A stretch of DNA of 64,000 nucleotides from Roseibium salinum (GTDB lineage Bacteria > Pseudomonadota > Alphaproteobacteria > Rhizobiales > Stappiaceae). Where the stretch lies: assembly GCF_026240905.1 (NCBI RefSeq), contig NZ_JAPEVI010000003.1, positions 2,108,001 through 2,172,000 of the forward strand, in the 5' to 3' direction. The notes under the pieces are model-generated. The model was not told the DNA's origin and ran no database searches. It was given only the letters and a program-made list of their open reading frames with translations. The position numbers were made by a program, and so were the translations under genes. Below, one piece after another: positions 31,228 to 40,458 of this stretch (position 1 is the first letter of the stretch; every line of letters begins with the position of its first letter).

Positions 31228-32283
31228 ATGAACACCATAAAGGGTCCAGCGCTTTTTCTTGCCCAGTTCGCAGGGGATGAAGTGCCTTTCAATTCCTGGG
31301 CCTCAATCACGAAATGGGCGGCCGACTGCGGCTATATAGGCGTTCAGGTGCCGAGCTGGGACACGCGTCTGATCGACCTGGAGAAAGCCGCCAGCTCCAA
31401 GACCTATTGCGATGAGCTCGTCGGCACGGCCAGGGAGAATGGCGTCGAGATCACCGAACTCTCGACCCACCTGCAAGGCCAGCTCGTGGCCGTGCATCCG
31501 GCCTACGACACGGCATTCGACGGCTTCGCCGTACCGGAAGTGCGCGGCAACCCGGCGGCCCGCCAGACATGGGCCGTCGACCAGCTGAAGCTGGCGCTGG
31601 CCGCGAGCCGCAATCTCGACATCACCGCTCATGTCACCTTTTCCGGAGCGCTCGCCTGGCCCTATGTCTATCCTTGGCCGCAGCGGCCCGCCGGACTGAT
31701 CGACACCGCGTTCGATGAACTCGCCAGACGCTGGCGGCCGATCCTCGATTATGCAGACGAAATGGGCGTGGACATCTGCTACGAGATCCATCCGGGCGAG
31801 GATCTGCACGACGGCACCACCTTCGAAATGTTCCTGGAAAGGCTGAACGGCCACGGCCGCTGCAAGATGCTCTACGACCCGTCCCACTATGTGCTGCAAT
31901 GCCTGGACTATCTGGACAATATCGACATCTACAAGGACCGGATCGGTATGTTCCACGTCAAGGACGCGGAGTTCAATCCAACCGGACGCCAGGGCGTTTA
32001 CGGCGGCTATCAGTCCTGGGTGAGCCGGGCCGGCCGGTTCCGCTCCCTCGGCGACGGCCAGGTCGATTTCGGCGCGGTGTTCTCCAAGATGGCAGCCAAT
32101 GACTTCGACGGCTGGGCCGTCGTGGAATGGGAATGCTGCCTGAAACACCCGGAAGACGGTGCCCGGGAAGGCGCGCAATTTGTCAGGGACCACATTATTC
32201 GTGTAACTGAAAAGGCCTTTGATGATTTTGCCGATGGCGGTACTGATGAGGCAGCCAACCGGAAGATGCTGGGTATCGGTTAG
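31228..32283 (+). CDS. Sugar phosphate isomerase/epimerase (AP_endonuc_2 TIM barrel)
   Basis: 351 residues. TIM-barrel xylose-isomerase-like fold with metal-site motifs: CYEIHPGED (Glu and His), MLYDPSHY (Asp and His), MFHVKDAEFNP (His and Asp) and VVEWE (Glu). Relatives epimerise or isomerise keto-sugars and inositol intermediates. It lies between the binding-protein gene and the Gfo/Idh oxidoreductase, so it probably acts on the imported sugar after oxidation. GTTCAACCTCCTGGAG provides a plausible Shine-Dalgarno. Confidence 0.85.
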   Translation: MNTIKGPALFLAQFAGDEVPFNSWASITKWAADCGYIGVQVPSWDTRLIDLEKAASSKTYCDELVGTARENGVEITELSTHLQGQLVAVHPAYDTAFDGFAVPEVRGNPAARQTWAVDQLKLALAASRNLDITAHVTFSGALAWPYVYPWPQRPAGLIDTAFDELARRWRPILDYADEMGVDICYEIHPGEDLHDGTTFEMFLERLNGHGRCKMLYDPSHYVLQCLDYLDNIDIYKDRIGMFHVKDAEFNPTGRQGVYGGYQSWVSRAGRFRSLGDGQVDFGAVFSKMAANDFDGWAVVEWECCLKHPEDGAREGAQFVRDHIIRVTEKAFDDFADGGTDEAANRKMLGIG

Positions 32284-32347
32284 AGGTTGGCTTTCAACGG
32301 CTTGCCCTTCAAGCGCCGCCTTGACGGACCGGCAGGCGACGGCCCCA

Positions 32348-32461
32348 TCGTGAGAGGGACCTTCGGGTCCGTCCGGACGGATGGGCGGCAGAATAGGAGC
32401 ATGCGGCCTGCCCGCTTTCGCGGGCGGGACTTGGAGGCGGACGCTTCCTCAGGATGCGGCC
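32348..32461. repeat. Dispersed intergenic repeat, family B copy 2 (diverged)
   Basis: Contains GAGAGGGACCTTCGGGTCC and then GGATGGGCGGC, related to the cores at 8487-8541 and 33739-33793. The hairpin pairs as GGACC / GGTCC with a different loop. The far end, GCTTCCTCAGGATGCGG, resembles the end of copy 1 (GCTTCCTCCGAATGAGG). It sits inside the sugar operon, between the isomerase and oxidoreductase genes. Confidence 0.5.
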
Positions 32462-32529
32462 GCAAGGACAAGACAATTTTTTATCACAGGCGTTAGCGAG
32501 CGCAGGTTGAATTCAGCAGGAGGAGCAAC

Positions 32530-33690
32530 ATGGCAATAGAAGGAAAAGACAACCCGCACGCGCGCCCGATCCGGCTCGGCATGGTCGGCGGCGGCAAGGA
32601 TGCCTTTATCGGCGCGGTTCACCGGATCGCCTCACGGATTGACGGGCGGTACGAGTTGGTTGCGGGTGCCCTCTCCTCTACACCGGAAAAAGCACTGGAA
32701 TCGGGCCGGGCCCTCGGCCTCAAGGAGGACCGGACCTACGCCTCCTTCGCGGACATGGCGAAGCGCGAGGCACGGCTGAAGGACGGCATCGAGGCGGTCG
32801 CCATCGTGACGCCGAACCATGTCCACTATCCGGCCGCCAGGGAATTCCTGAAGCGCGGCATCCACGTGATCTGCGACAAGCCGCTGACCTCGACCCTGGC
32901 GGACGCCAAGAAACTCGCCAAGGCTGCTGAAGCCTCCGATGCCATGTTCTTCCTGACCCACAATTACACCGGCTATCCGATGGTCCGTCAGGCGCGGGAA
33001 CTGGTCGAGAACGGCGACCTCGGCACGCTGCGCATCGTGCAGGTGGAATACCCGCAGGATTGGCTGACCGTGGAACAGCACAACAAGCAGGCGGACTGGC
33101 GGACGGACCCGTCGCGCACCGGCCTCGGCGGTTCCACGGGCGATATCGGCACCCATGCCTATAACCTTGCCTGCTTCGTCACCGGCCTTGCCGCCGAAAG
33201 CCTTGCCGCGGACCTGCAGTCTTTCGTCCCCGGCCGCAAGGTGGACGACAATGCGCACGTGATGCTGCGGTTTGCCGGCGGTGCCCGCGGCATGCTGTGG
33301 TGTTCGCAGGTAGCACCGGGTAACGAGAACAATCTGAAGGTGCGGGTCTATGGCGACAAGGGCGGCCTGGAATGGCACCAGGAGAACCCGAACTATCTCT
33401 ATTTCACGCCCTTCGGCCAACCGATGCGGGTCCTGACACGCGGCGGCGCCGGCATGTCGGCCAGCATTGGACCGGCCACCCGCGTTCCGCCGGGCCATCC
33501 GGAAGGCTACCTGGAAGGCTTCGCCAACCTCTACAAGGAAGCCGCCGACGCCATACGCGCCCACCAGGATGGCAAGCCGATCTCATCGCTTGTCCCCGGC
33601 ATCGACGCCGGAATGGCAGGCGTGCGTTTCATCGATGCCTGTGTCCGGTCTTCGGCGAAGAACGCGGCGTGGGTGAAGCTGGACGGGTAA
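32530..33690 (+). CDS. Gfo/Idh/MocA-family oxidoreductase
   Basis: 386 residues. N-terminal Rossmann domain with GMVGGGKDAFIGAVHR and the CDKPLTSTLADAKKL segment, a variant of the family's E-K-P motif with Asp-Lys-Pro that supplies the catalytic Lys. A C-terminal sandwich domain follows (GDIGTHAYNLACFVTG includes the conserved His region). Probably an NAD(P)-dependent sugar or inositol dehydrogenase. AGGAGGAGCAAC stands before the ATG. Last gene of the LacI-controlled operon, then a strong bidirectional terminator. Confidence 0.88.
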   Translation: MAIEGKDNPHARPIRLGMVGGGKDAFIGAVHRIASRIDGRYELVAGALSSTPEKALESGRALGLKEDRTYASFADMAKREARLKDGIEAVAIVTPNHVHYPAAREFLKRGIHVICDKPLTSTLADAKKLAKAAEASDAMFFLTHNYTGYPMVRQARELVENGDLGTLRIVQVEYPQDWLTVEQHNKQADWRTDPSRTGLGGSTGDIGTHAYNLACFVTGLAAESLAADLQSFVPGRKVDDNAHVMLRFAGGARGMLWCSQVAPGNENNLKVRVYGDKGGLEWHQENPNYLYFTPFGQPMRVLTRGGAGMSASIGPATRVPPGHPEGYLEGFANLYKEAADAIRAHQDGKPISSLVPGIDAGMAGVRFIDACVRSSAKNAAWVKLDG

Positions 33691-33738
33691 TTGCCGCGAA
33701 AAGCGAAACCCGCGCGTCACAGGCTCGGGCCTCTCGTT

Positions 33739-33793
33739 CCGAAACCGCCGCCCATGCCTCGAGACGGGCCTTTGGCCCTCCTCAGCATGAGGG
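33739..33793. repeat. Dispersed intergenic repeat, family B copy 3 (inverted)
   Basis: Reverse complement of the 8487-8541 core with about six mismatches in 55 bases. The small stem changes together on both sides: GGACC/GGTCC in copy 1 versus GGGCC/GGCCC here. It lies between the oxidoreductase stop and the terminator. Confidence 0.65.
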
Positions 33794-33821
33794 TGGGTGA
33801 AGCGAGGTCCAGGCCAAAAGT

Positions 33822-33855
33822 AAAGCCCTGACGCCGAAGCGTCAGGGCTTTTCTG
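33822..33855. terminator. Bidirectional terminator between convergent operons
   Basis: Stem AAAGCCCTGACGC (33822-33834) / GCGTCAGGGCTTT (33839-33851), four-base CGAA loop, with TTTT on the right and AAAA on the left. It ends the LacI-controlled operon and the convergent arabinose-type operon. Confidence 0.92.
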
Positions 33856-33888
33856 TATCAAGCATCAGCTGCGATGCCGTTTACCGCT

Positions 33889-35397
33889 TTACCGGACCGG
33901 CAGAATCGCCTCCGGCATGTTCTGGTAGCAGACAGGCCGCAGGAAGCGGCGAATGGACAGGGTCCCGACGGAGGTCGCACCGAAATTGGTCGAGGCGGGG
34001 TAAGGGCCGCCATGGACCATGGCATCGGCGACCTCCACCCCGGTCGGGAAGCCGTTGGCCAGCAGACGGCCGGCCTTCCGCTCCAGGACCGGCACAAGGC
34101 TCTGCGCGAGTTCCGTGTCACCGTCATCCATATGCAGCGTGCAGGTCAGCTGGCCTTCAATGCCGAGCGCGATCTGGCGCATCTGCTCCTGATCCTTGGC
34201 CCGGACAATGATGCCGAGGGGACCGAAGACTTCCTCTGCCAGCTCTTCATTGGCAAGCCAGGCATCGCCGGTGGTCTCGAACAGATAAGGCGCGGCTTCG
34301 CGGGTTTCGCAGGACGTGCCGATCAGCTCGCGGACACCGGTGGAGCCGGAAACGCGCCGGCTGCCGGAGCGATACGCCTCGGCGATGCCGTTCGTCAGCA
34401 TGGTCTGCTTACCGCTCTCCCCGAGAGCCTCGACCGCCGCTTTGACGAAGGCATCCGCATCAGGCCCGTCAATGACGAAGGCGATGCCCGGGTTGGTGCA
34501 GAACTGTCCTGCTCCCATGGTCAGTGATCCCGACCAGCCCTTGGCAATATCCGCGCCGCGTGCGCCCAACGCCTGCGGCAGCAGGAACATGGGGTTGACC
34601 GAGCCGAGCTCGCCGAAGAACGGGATCGGCACGGGACGCTGCGCACACAGATCGAACAGCGCACGGCCGCCGGCAAGGGAGCCGGTGAAGCCGACCGCAT
34701 TGATGTCGGGATGCTGCACCAGCGCCTGGCCGACGGCCCGGTTACCACCCTGGATCAGCGAAAAGACGCCCGGATGAAGGCCACACGACTTGACGGCCGC
34801 TGCAATCGCTTCGGCCACGATCTCACCGGTGCCCGGATGGGCCGAATGCCCCTTGACGACAACCGGGCAGCCGGCCGCCAGCGCGGCCGCCGTGTCGCCG
34901 CCGGCCGTGGAAAAGGCGAGCGGGAAGTTGGACGCACCGAAAACGGCGACCGGGCCGATGGGGCGTTGAACGAGCTTCAGGTCCGGCCGCGGCAGCGGCT
35001 TGCGGTCCGGCAAGGCCTCGTCGTGGCGCAGGTCCAGATAATCGCCCTTCAGGATATGGGACGCAAACAGGCGGAGCTGTCCGGTCGTCCGTCCGCGTTC
35101 GCCCTGGAGGCGGGCTTCGGGGAGCCCGGTTTCCGATGTACCGATTTCCGTGATGGCGTCGGCACGCGCCTCGATTTCATCGGCAATCGCGTTCAGGAAC
35201 TTCGCCCGCTCCTCGCGGGTCGAATAACCGTAGCTCCAGAAAGCCTCCTCCGCCGCCCGGCAGGCGGCATCGACCTGCTCGACCGTGCCGACCGAGAACT
35301 TGTGGGGCTGCCCGTGAGCCGGTTCGGAGGAGAAAGTCGCTTCGCTCGCGACCCATTGCCCGGCAATGAGGTGCTTTCCGTGTGGCGTAAATGTCAT
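33889..35397 (-). CDS. NADP-type aldehyde dehydrogenase, probable alpha-ketoglutaric semialdehyde dehydrogenase
   Basis: 502 residues. Aldehyde dehydrogenase fold with nucleotide site FGASNFPLAFS, Glu in FGELGSVNP and catalytic Cys in GAGQFCTNPG. The FTPHGKHLIAGQW start and GELGSVNP pattern fit the alpha-ketoglutaric semialdehyde (2,5-dioxovalerate) dehydrogenase group. It would make 2-oxoglutarate in the last step of the non-phosphorylative pentose route, matching its place at the end of the chvE-ggu-ara operon. Substrate assignment rests on context plus family. Confidence 0.85.
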   Translation of the reverse strand: MTFTPHGKHLIAGQWVASEATFSSEPAHGQPHKFSVGTVEQVDAACRAAEEAFWSYGYSTREERAKFLNAIADEIEARADAITEIGTSETGLPEARLQGERGRTTGQLRLFASHILKGDYLDLRHDEALPDRKPLPRPDLKLVQRPIGPVAVFGASNFPLAFSTAGGDTAAALAAGCPVVVKGHSAHPGTGEIVAEAIAAAVKSCGLHPGVFSLIQGGNRAVGQALVQHPDINAVGFTGSLAGGRALFDLCAQRPVPIPFFGELGSVNPMFLLPQALGARGADIAKGWSGSLTMGAGQFCTNPGIAFVIDGPDADAFVKAAVEALGESGKQTMLTNGIAEAYRSGSRRVSGSTGVRELIGTSCETREAAPYLFETTGDAWLANEELAEEVFGPLGIIVRAKDQEQMRQIALGIEGQLTCTLHMDDGDTELAQSLVPVLERKAGRLLANGFPTGVEVADAMVHGGPYPASTNFGATSVGTLSIRRFLRPVCYQNMPEAILPVR

Positions 35398-35436
35398 GAC
35401 AAACCTTCCGGTTTCAATGGCGTTATGGATCAGGCC

Positions 35437-35522
35437 GCATTCAGGCCGGCTGACCTGAATGCAGCTTGATCACTTTCAACGTGCTAGAGCATTTCGGGTT
35501 CATCCGAACCCGGAATGTCTAG
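35437..35522 (-). promoter_or_regulatory. Hairpins between the sugar dehydrogenase and aldehyde dehydrogenase genes
   Basis: A long stem at 35484-35522 (GCATTTCGGGTTC / GAACCCGGAATG) overlaps the stop codon of the upstream gene. A second stem, GCATTCAGG (35437-35445) / CCTGAATGC (35454-35462), lies before the aldehyde dehydrogenase start. Neither has a T-run, so they look like mRNA-stability or processing elements rather than full terminators. Confidence 0.5.
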
Positions 35523-36442
35523 AAGTGGAACGGATCCGTAGCGATCCGCCGGCCCAGTGAAAAAGCATCGCAGACATGGATCATGGGAGACAGGTCCATG
35601 TCGCTCTCGCCCGCCTTCAACAGAGCCGCCATGCGGGCATAGAGATTGGCGTATTCGTGGTTCGCGCCCTCTTTGGCCAGGACGCCATCTATTTCGAGCC
35701 GCTCGCCGCCGAGCGACATTCTGGCGCTTCCCCGGTCGGTCTCGACTTCGATATCCCAGGTCTGCGGGCCTTCGTGGCGCCAATCGAAATCGGCGCTCAT
35801 GTCCGCGCCGCCCGGATCGACGAAAGTCAGTTTGGCAGCGATCGGCGTCGCCCGGTTTTCCGGGAATTCCAGTATAGCCTGAGACAGGTGGACCCGATAG
35901 GGCAACACTTCGGTCAGGATCGAGAGCGCGTTGATGCCCGGATCGAAAACACCCATTCCGCCCGGCTCCCAGATCCATTCCTGGCCCGGATGCCAGCGGC
36001 GGACATCTTCCTTCCAGCTGATCTTCAGCCGCTTGATGGTCCGGCTGGAAAGCCAGTCCTTCAGGTCCGGAACGCAGTCGGCGTAACGCGAATGCCAGGT
36101 GGCGAAGATCGTCACGCCCTGCTCTTTTGCCAGAGCCTCGAGAGCATAGCATTCGGCAAGGCTTTGTCCCGGCGGTTTTTCCAGCATGACATGCTTGCCC
36201 GCCTTCAACGCCTTGGCCGCATATTCAAAGCGCGGCTGCGGCGGGATCGCGAGCGACACCGTCGTGATGTCCGGCCGGTTCTGCAGCAGTTCGTCCAGCG
36301 TTGCGAAATGATCGACCCCGTCGACGGCCGCATGGCGGCTCACGGCCGCCTCGAGCGACCAATCAGGGTTGCCGTGGATTGCCGGTATGTGCTGGTCGCG
36401 GGCTATCTTGCCGATCCCGACCAGCGCCAGTTTTTCAGTCAT
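35519..36442 (-). CDS. L-arabinose/D-galactose 1-dehydrogenase (Gfo/Idh family)
   Basis: 307 residues. Start ALVGIGKIARDQHIPAI and segments FATWHSRYA, WKEDVRRWHPGQEW and FDPGINALSI closely resemble the Azospirillum-type L-arabinose 1-dehydrogenase as I recall it. The family EKP motif is present (MLEKPPGQSL). It oxidises L-arabinose and often D-galactose at C1 with NAD(P)+ to the lactone. It starts at the stop of the arabonate dehydratase gene (sharing base 36442), so translation is coupled. No lactonase gene is seen in the operon. Confidence 0.87.
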   Translation of the reverse strand: MTEKLALVGIGKIARDQHIPAIHGNPDWSLEAAVSRHAAVDGVDHFATLDELLQNRPDITTVSLAIPPQPRFEYAAKALKAGKHVMLEKPPGQSLAECYALEALAKEQGVTIFATWHSRYADCVPDLKDWLSSRTIKRLKISWKEDVRRWHPGQEWIWEPGGMGVFDPGINALSILTEVLPYRVHLSQAILEFPENRATPIAAKLTFVDPGGADMSADFDWRHEGPQTWDIEVETDRGSARMSLGGERLEIDGVLAKEGANHEYANLYARMAALLKAGESDMDLSPMIHVCDAFSLGRRIATDPFHF

Positions 36443-38184
36443 CAGTGAGAATCCTTCGGGACCGCCGACCCGCGGCAGCCTTTGAGGAAGTCGAAATCCG
36501 CCCCGGTGTCCGCTCCCTCAACGTGGTCATGGAACAGACGGGCGTAACCGCTTTCCGGAACCTCGTGCGAGGGCCGCCACGCTGCCAGGCGTTCGGCCAG
36601 TTCCTCGTCCGGGATATCCAGATGCAGCCGCCGGTTCGGGACGTCGAGTTCAATCACGTCCCCGGTGCGCACGACCGCTAAAGGTCCGCCTGCGGCCGCT
36701 TCCGGGGACGTGTGCAGAACCACGGTTCCATAGGCCGTGCCGGACATGCGCGCATCGGAAATCCGCACCATGTCCGTGATGCCCTTTTTCAGGACCTTCG
36801 GCGGCAGTCCCATATTGCCGACTTCGGACATGCCCGGATAGCCCTTGGGCCCGCAGTTCTTCAAAACCATGATGCAGCTCTCGTCGATGTCGAGCGCATC
36901 GTCGTTGATCCTGGCCTTGTAGTCGTCGATATCCTCGAAGACGACCGCCCGGCCCTTGTGCTGCAAAAGGTGCTCAGATGCGGCAGACGGTTTCAGCACG
37001 GCACCGTTCGGTGCCAGGTTGCCCTTCAGAACCGCAATACCGCCCTGGCTCGTCAACGCCTTTTCGACCGGCAGAATGACGTCTTCATTCCAGTTACGGA
37101 CGTTCTTGACCTGGTCCCACATGGTTTCGCCGGCAACGGTTATCGCGTCCTTGTGGAGCATGCCCGCTTCGCCGAGACGCTTGATGACTACCGGAAGCCC
37201 GCCTGCATAGAAGAACTCTTCCATCAGGTACTTGCCGGAAGGCATCAGGTTGACGATCGTCGGCACGTCCCGGCCGAGCCGGTCCCAGTCGTCGAGCGTC
37301 AGGTCCACGCCGACGCGGCCGGCAATGGCCAGAAGATGGATGACCGCGTTGGTCGATCCGCCGATCGCACCATTGGTGCGGATGGCGTTTTCAAATGCCT
37401 GCCTGGTCAGCACATCCGACGGCTTGAGGTCGTCCTTGACCATCTGCACGATACGGCGTCCCGAGAGATGCGCCATGACGCGGCGGCGGCTGTCGACGGC
37501 CGGAATGGCCGCATTGCCAGAAAGCGCCATGCCGAGCGCCTCGGCCATGGAGGCCATGGTCGAGGCCGTGCCCATGGTGTTGCAGCTTCCCGGCGACCGG
37601 CTCATGGCGGCTTCCGCCTCCAGGAACTCGTCCTGGGTCATTTCGCCGGCCTTCACGGCTTCGGAGAACTTCCAAAGATGAGTGCCGGACCCGACCCGCT
37701 CGCCCTGAAACCAGCCGTTCAGCATCGGTCCGCCGGAGACGGCGATCGCCGGAATATCGACGGAAGCGGCCCCCATGAGAAGCGACGGTGTGGTCTTGTC
37801 GCAGCCGACAAGAAGAACCACGCCATCGAGCGGCGTCGCGCGGATCGCCTCTTCCACGTCGATGCTGGCCAGGTTGCGGAACATCATCGCCGTCGGGCGC
37901 AGGGTGCTCTCGCCGGTCGAGAATACCGGGAATTCCACCGGGAACCCGCCGGCTTCGTAAATGCCGTGCTTGACCCGCTCCGCCAGATCGCGCAGATGCG
38001 CGTTGCAGGGGGTAAGCTGGGACCAGGTGTTGCAGATGCCGATCACCGGGCGGCCGTCGAACATGTCGTCCGGCAGACCCTGGTTCTTCATCCAACTTCG
38101 GTGATAGATATGGTCGCGGCTGGTGCCGCCGAACCACTCGGTCGACCGCAGCTTGCGCGGCCATTTTGCCGGTTTGAACGCCAT
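36442..38184 (-). CDS. IlvD/Edd-family dehydratase, probable L-arabonate dehydratase
   Basis: 580 residues, the length of sugar-acid dehydratases in this family. Iron-sulfur cluster cysteines appear in GICNTWSQLTPCNAHL, VLLVGCDKTTP and SPGSCNTMGT. The start RKLRSTEWFGG is typical of pentonate dehydratases rather than IlvD. It converts L-arabonate to L-2-keto-3-deoxyarabonate, the second enzymatic step after the 1-dehydrogenase encoded next. D-galactonate or D-fuconate could also be used. Confidence 0.87.
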   Translation of the reverse strand: MAFKPAKWPRKLRSTEWFGGTSRDHIYHRSWMKNQGLPDDMFDGRPVIGICNTWSQLTPCNAHLRDLAERVKHGIYEAGGFPVEFPVFSTGESTLRPTAMMFRNLASIDVEEAIRATPLDGVVLLVGCDKTTPSLLMGAASVDIPAIAVSGGPMLNGWFQGERVGSGTHLWKFSEAVKAGEMTQDEFLEAEAAMSRSPGSCNTMGTASTMASMAEALGMALSGNAAIPAVDSRRRVMAHLSGRRIVQMVKDDLKPSDVLTRQAFENAIRTNGAIGGSTNAVIHLLAIAGRVGVDLTLDDWDRLGRDVPTIVNLMPSGKYLMEEFFYAGGLPVVIKRLGEAGMLHKDAITVAGETMWDQVKNVRNWNEDVILPVEKALTSQGGIAVLKGNLAPNGAVLKPSAASEHLLQHKGRAVVFEDIDDYKARINDDALDIDESCIMVLKNCGPKGYPGMSEVGNMGLPPKVLKKGITDMVRISDARMSGTAYGTVVLHTSPEAAAGGPLAVVRTGDVIELDVPNRRLHLDIPDEELAERLAAWRPSHEVPESGYARLFHDHVEGADTGADFDFLKGCRGSAVPKDSH

Positions 38185-38187
38185 GAA

Positions 38188-39189
38188 TTAAAGCACTTTC
38201 ACTTGAGTGGCTGCTGTGTCCCGAGGCTTGAACGTCAGGCGGTTCTTGAGCGGGACGCCGAAGCCCGGCGCGGATATTTCGACCTCGTCGCCCTCCTGGC
38301 AGCCGATGCCGTCGGCAAAGGAGAGCGTGGCCGTTCCGAACATGTGGACGTGAACGTCGCCGGGCTGGCGGAAGACGTCATATTTGAAATGATGATGTTC
38401 CAGGTTGGCCAGCGTGTGGGACATGTTGGTTTCACCGGAGAGGAACGGTTTCTCCCACACGACCTTGCCGTCCCGCAGGATGCGGCTGGTGCCATCGACG
38501 CTTTCGGGAAGCGGTCCGACCAGAAGCTCGGGTCCAAAGGAGGCCGGACGCAGCTTGGAGTGGGCGAGGAACAGGTAGTTCTGCCGCTCCATCACGTGAT
38601 CGGAAAACTCGTTGGCAAGCGCAAAGCCCACACGGAACGGCGTACCGTCCTCGGCCACCACGTAGATGCCCGCGATTTCGGGTTCCTCGCCGCCGTCTTC
38701 GCAGAAGCCCGGGCTGACGAGATCTCCGCCGGGCGCCACGGCACAATAGCCGTTGCCCTTGTAGAACCATTCCGGCTGCACACCGATCTCGCCCGCTTCG
38801 GGGCGCCCGCCTTCCAGGCCCATGCGGAACATTTTCATTGAGTCCGTGACATGCGCCTCCGCTTCCTCGGTCTCGGACTTGGCATGCATGGCGTTGCGGG
38901 TCGCTGCCGATCCCAGATGGGTCAGGCCGGTGCCCGTGAGGTGCATGTGAGCGGCGTCCGGATGGTGGATCGGCACGAGCAGCCGTCTTTCCTCCGCCAG
39001 CTTTTCAAGATCGACCGCCGCTCCCAGCTCGTGACCGCGGATGCACTCGGTCAGGCTCTGGCCCTTGCCGATCGCCTCCTGCACCAGTTCATAGGTCGAG
39101 CCGACACCATTCAGAATGCAGGCTTCGCTGCCGCTGCGCACGACAACCGCAACGTTGCCTGCATCGTCCAGTATCTGCGAGATCAGCAT
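38188..39189 (-). CDS. araD1: AraD1/GguC family protein (fumarylacetoacetase-like fold)
   Basis: 333 residues. C-terminal FAH-like domain with FALANEFSDHVMER and VHMFGTATLSF; acidic residues of the metal site lie in the expected LANEFSD stretch. The protein corresponds to GguC, encoded beside gguAB in Agrobacterium. In pentose clusters this family is assigned to the L-2-keto-3-deoxyarabonate dehydratase step giving alpha-ketoglutaric semialdehyde; that role here is inferred from its place in the operon. Three bases separate it from the dehydratase gene. Confidence 0.82.
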   Translation of the reverse strand: MLISQILDDAGNVAVVVRSGSEACILNGVGSTYELVQEAIGKGQSLTECIRGHELGAAVDLEKLAEERRLLVPIHHPDAAHMHLTGTGLTHLGSAATRNAMHAKSETEEAEAHVTDSMKMFRMGLEGGRPEAGEIGVQPEWFYKGNGYCAVAPGGDLVSPGFCEDGGEEPEIAGIYVVAEDGTPFRVGFALANEFSDHVMERQNYLFLAHSKLRPASFGPELLVGPLPESVDGTSRILRDGKVVWEKPFLSGETNMSHTLANLEHHHFKYDVFRQPGDVHVHMFGTATLSFADGIGCQEGDEVEISAPGFGVPLKNRLTFKPRDTAATQVKVL

Positions 39190-39193
39190 TGTC

Positions 39194-40447
39194 TTATCCC
39201 TGCTTGGTCTTGTTGTAGACGTCGAAGATCACGGCAGCGAGCAGGACGAGGCCCTTGATCATCTGCTGGTAATCGATCCCGATGCCCATGATCGACATGC
39301 CGTTGTTGAGGACGCCCATCAGAAAGGCCCCGACGACGGCGCCGACAATCGTGCCGACCCCGCCGGACATGGAGGCGCCGCCGATGAAGACGGCCGCGAT
39401 CACGTCCAGTTCCAGGGCAAAGCCCGCCTTGGGGGTAGCGGTGTTGAGCCGGGCAGCGAAGACGAGACCTGCCGCCGCGGCCAGAACGCCCATATTCGCA
39501 AAGGCAAGAAACGTGAGCCGTTCCGTCCTGATGCCGGAAAGCTTGGCGGCCTTCTGGTTGCCGCCGAGCGCGTAAACGCGTCGGCCGATCGTTGTCGTCT
39601 CGGTGATGAAAGCGTAGATCACCGTCAGGACGCCCATAGTAATCAGAACGTTGGGCAGGCCGCGGAACAGCGACAGTTTGTACATCACGAAGATCAGCGC
39701 AGCCGCGACGATGGCATTGCGGGCAATGAAGAAACTCTGCGGTTCGTCTTCGATGCCGTAGAGCCTGTTCTGCGCGCGCTGGCGCAAGCTGAGCCAGATG
39801 ACAAGCGCTGCCGCAACGATGCCCGTTCCCAGTGCAAGAATATTGACGTGCTTCACCCGGCCGAGATCGAGAATGGCCGCAAGGCTATCGCCCCAGCTCG
39901 CCGGAAAGATGTCGGGTACGAACCCGGAGGCCATTAGCTGGAACTCGCGCGGGAAGGGTCCTACCGACTGGCCTTCCAGCAACCAGAGGGACAGCCCGCG
40001 GAACACCAGCATGCCCGCAAGGGTCACGATGAAGGACGGTATCTTCCAATAGGCGACCCAGTATCCTTGCGCCGCACCGATGAGACCGCCGGTGACCAGA
40101 CATACCACCACCGTCAAGAGCATGGGCAGATCATGATTGACGATCATCACCGCCGCCAGGGCGCCGATGAAACCCATGACCGAGCCAACCGACAGGTCGA
40201 TATTCCCCGAAACGATGACGATGAGCATGCCCAAGGCCATGATGATGATGTAGGAATTCTGCAGCAGCAGGTTGGTGACGTTCACGGCCCGCAAAAGCGT
40301 TCCGTCCGTGACGATCTGGAAGAACACCATCACCGCGATGAGCGCGAAGAGCAGCCCGTACTGTCGCAGGTGCGAGGAAAGGTATTCGACGATACCTTTT
40401 GCTTTTACCTTCGGTGAAGCATTCGTGTCGCTTTGTGCCAGTTCCAT
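39194..40447 (-). CDS. gguB: Multiple-sugar ABC permease GguB/MmsB
   Basis: 417 residues, longer than typical RbsC permeases, as in the GguB/XylH type. About ten or more membrane helices with the CUT2 hallmark IVSGNIDLSVGSVMGF, and SMSGGVGTIVGAVVGAF near the C-terminus. It forms the channel of the ChvE-dependent importer for arabinose, galactose, xylose and glucose-type sugars. Eleven bases after the ATPase gene, four before araD1. Confidence 0.92.
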   Translation of the reverse strand: MELAQSDTNASPKVKAKGIVEYLSSHLRQYGLLFALIAVMVFFQIVTDGTLLRAVNVTNLLLQNSYIIIMALGMLIVIVSGNIDLSVGSVMGFIGALAAVMIVNHDLPMLLTVVVCLVTGGLIGAAQGYWVAYWKIPSFIVTLAGMLVFRGLSLWLLEGQSVGPFPREFQLMASGFVPDIFPASWGDSLAAILDLGRVKHVNILALGTGIVAAALVIWLSLRQRAQNRLYGIEDEPQSFFIARNAIVAAALIFVMYKLSLFRGLPNVLITMGVLTVIYAFITETTTIGRRVYALGGNQKAAKLSGIRTERLTFLAFANMGVLAAAAGLVFAARLNTATPKAGFALELDVIAAVFIGGASMSGGVGTIVGAVVGAFLMGVLNNGMSIMGIGIDYQQMIKGLVLLAAVIFDVYNKTKQG

Positions 40448-40458
40448 GGTCTTGCTCT

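Noticed and set aside
36712..38841. Long plus-strand open frame opposite the pentonate dehydratase
   Set aside because: Antisense to a gene with intact iron-sulfur motifs; composition typical of a shadow frame.
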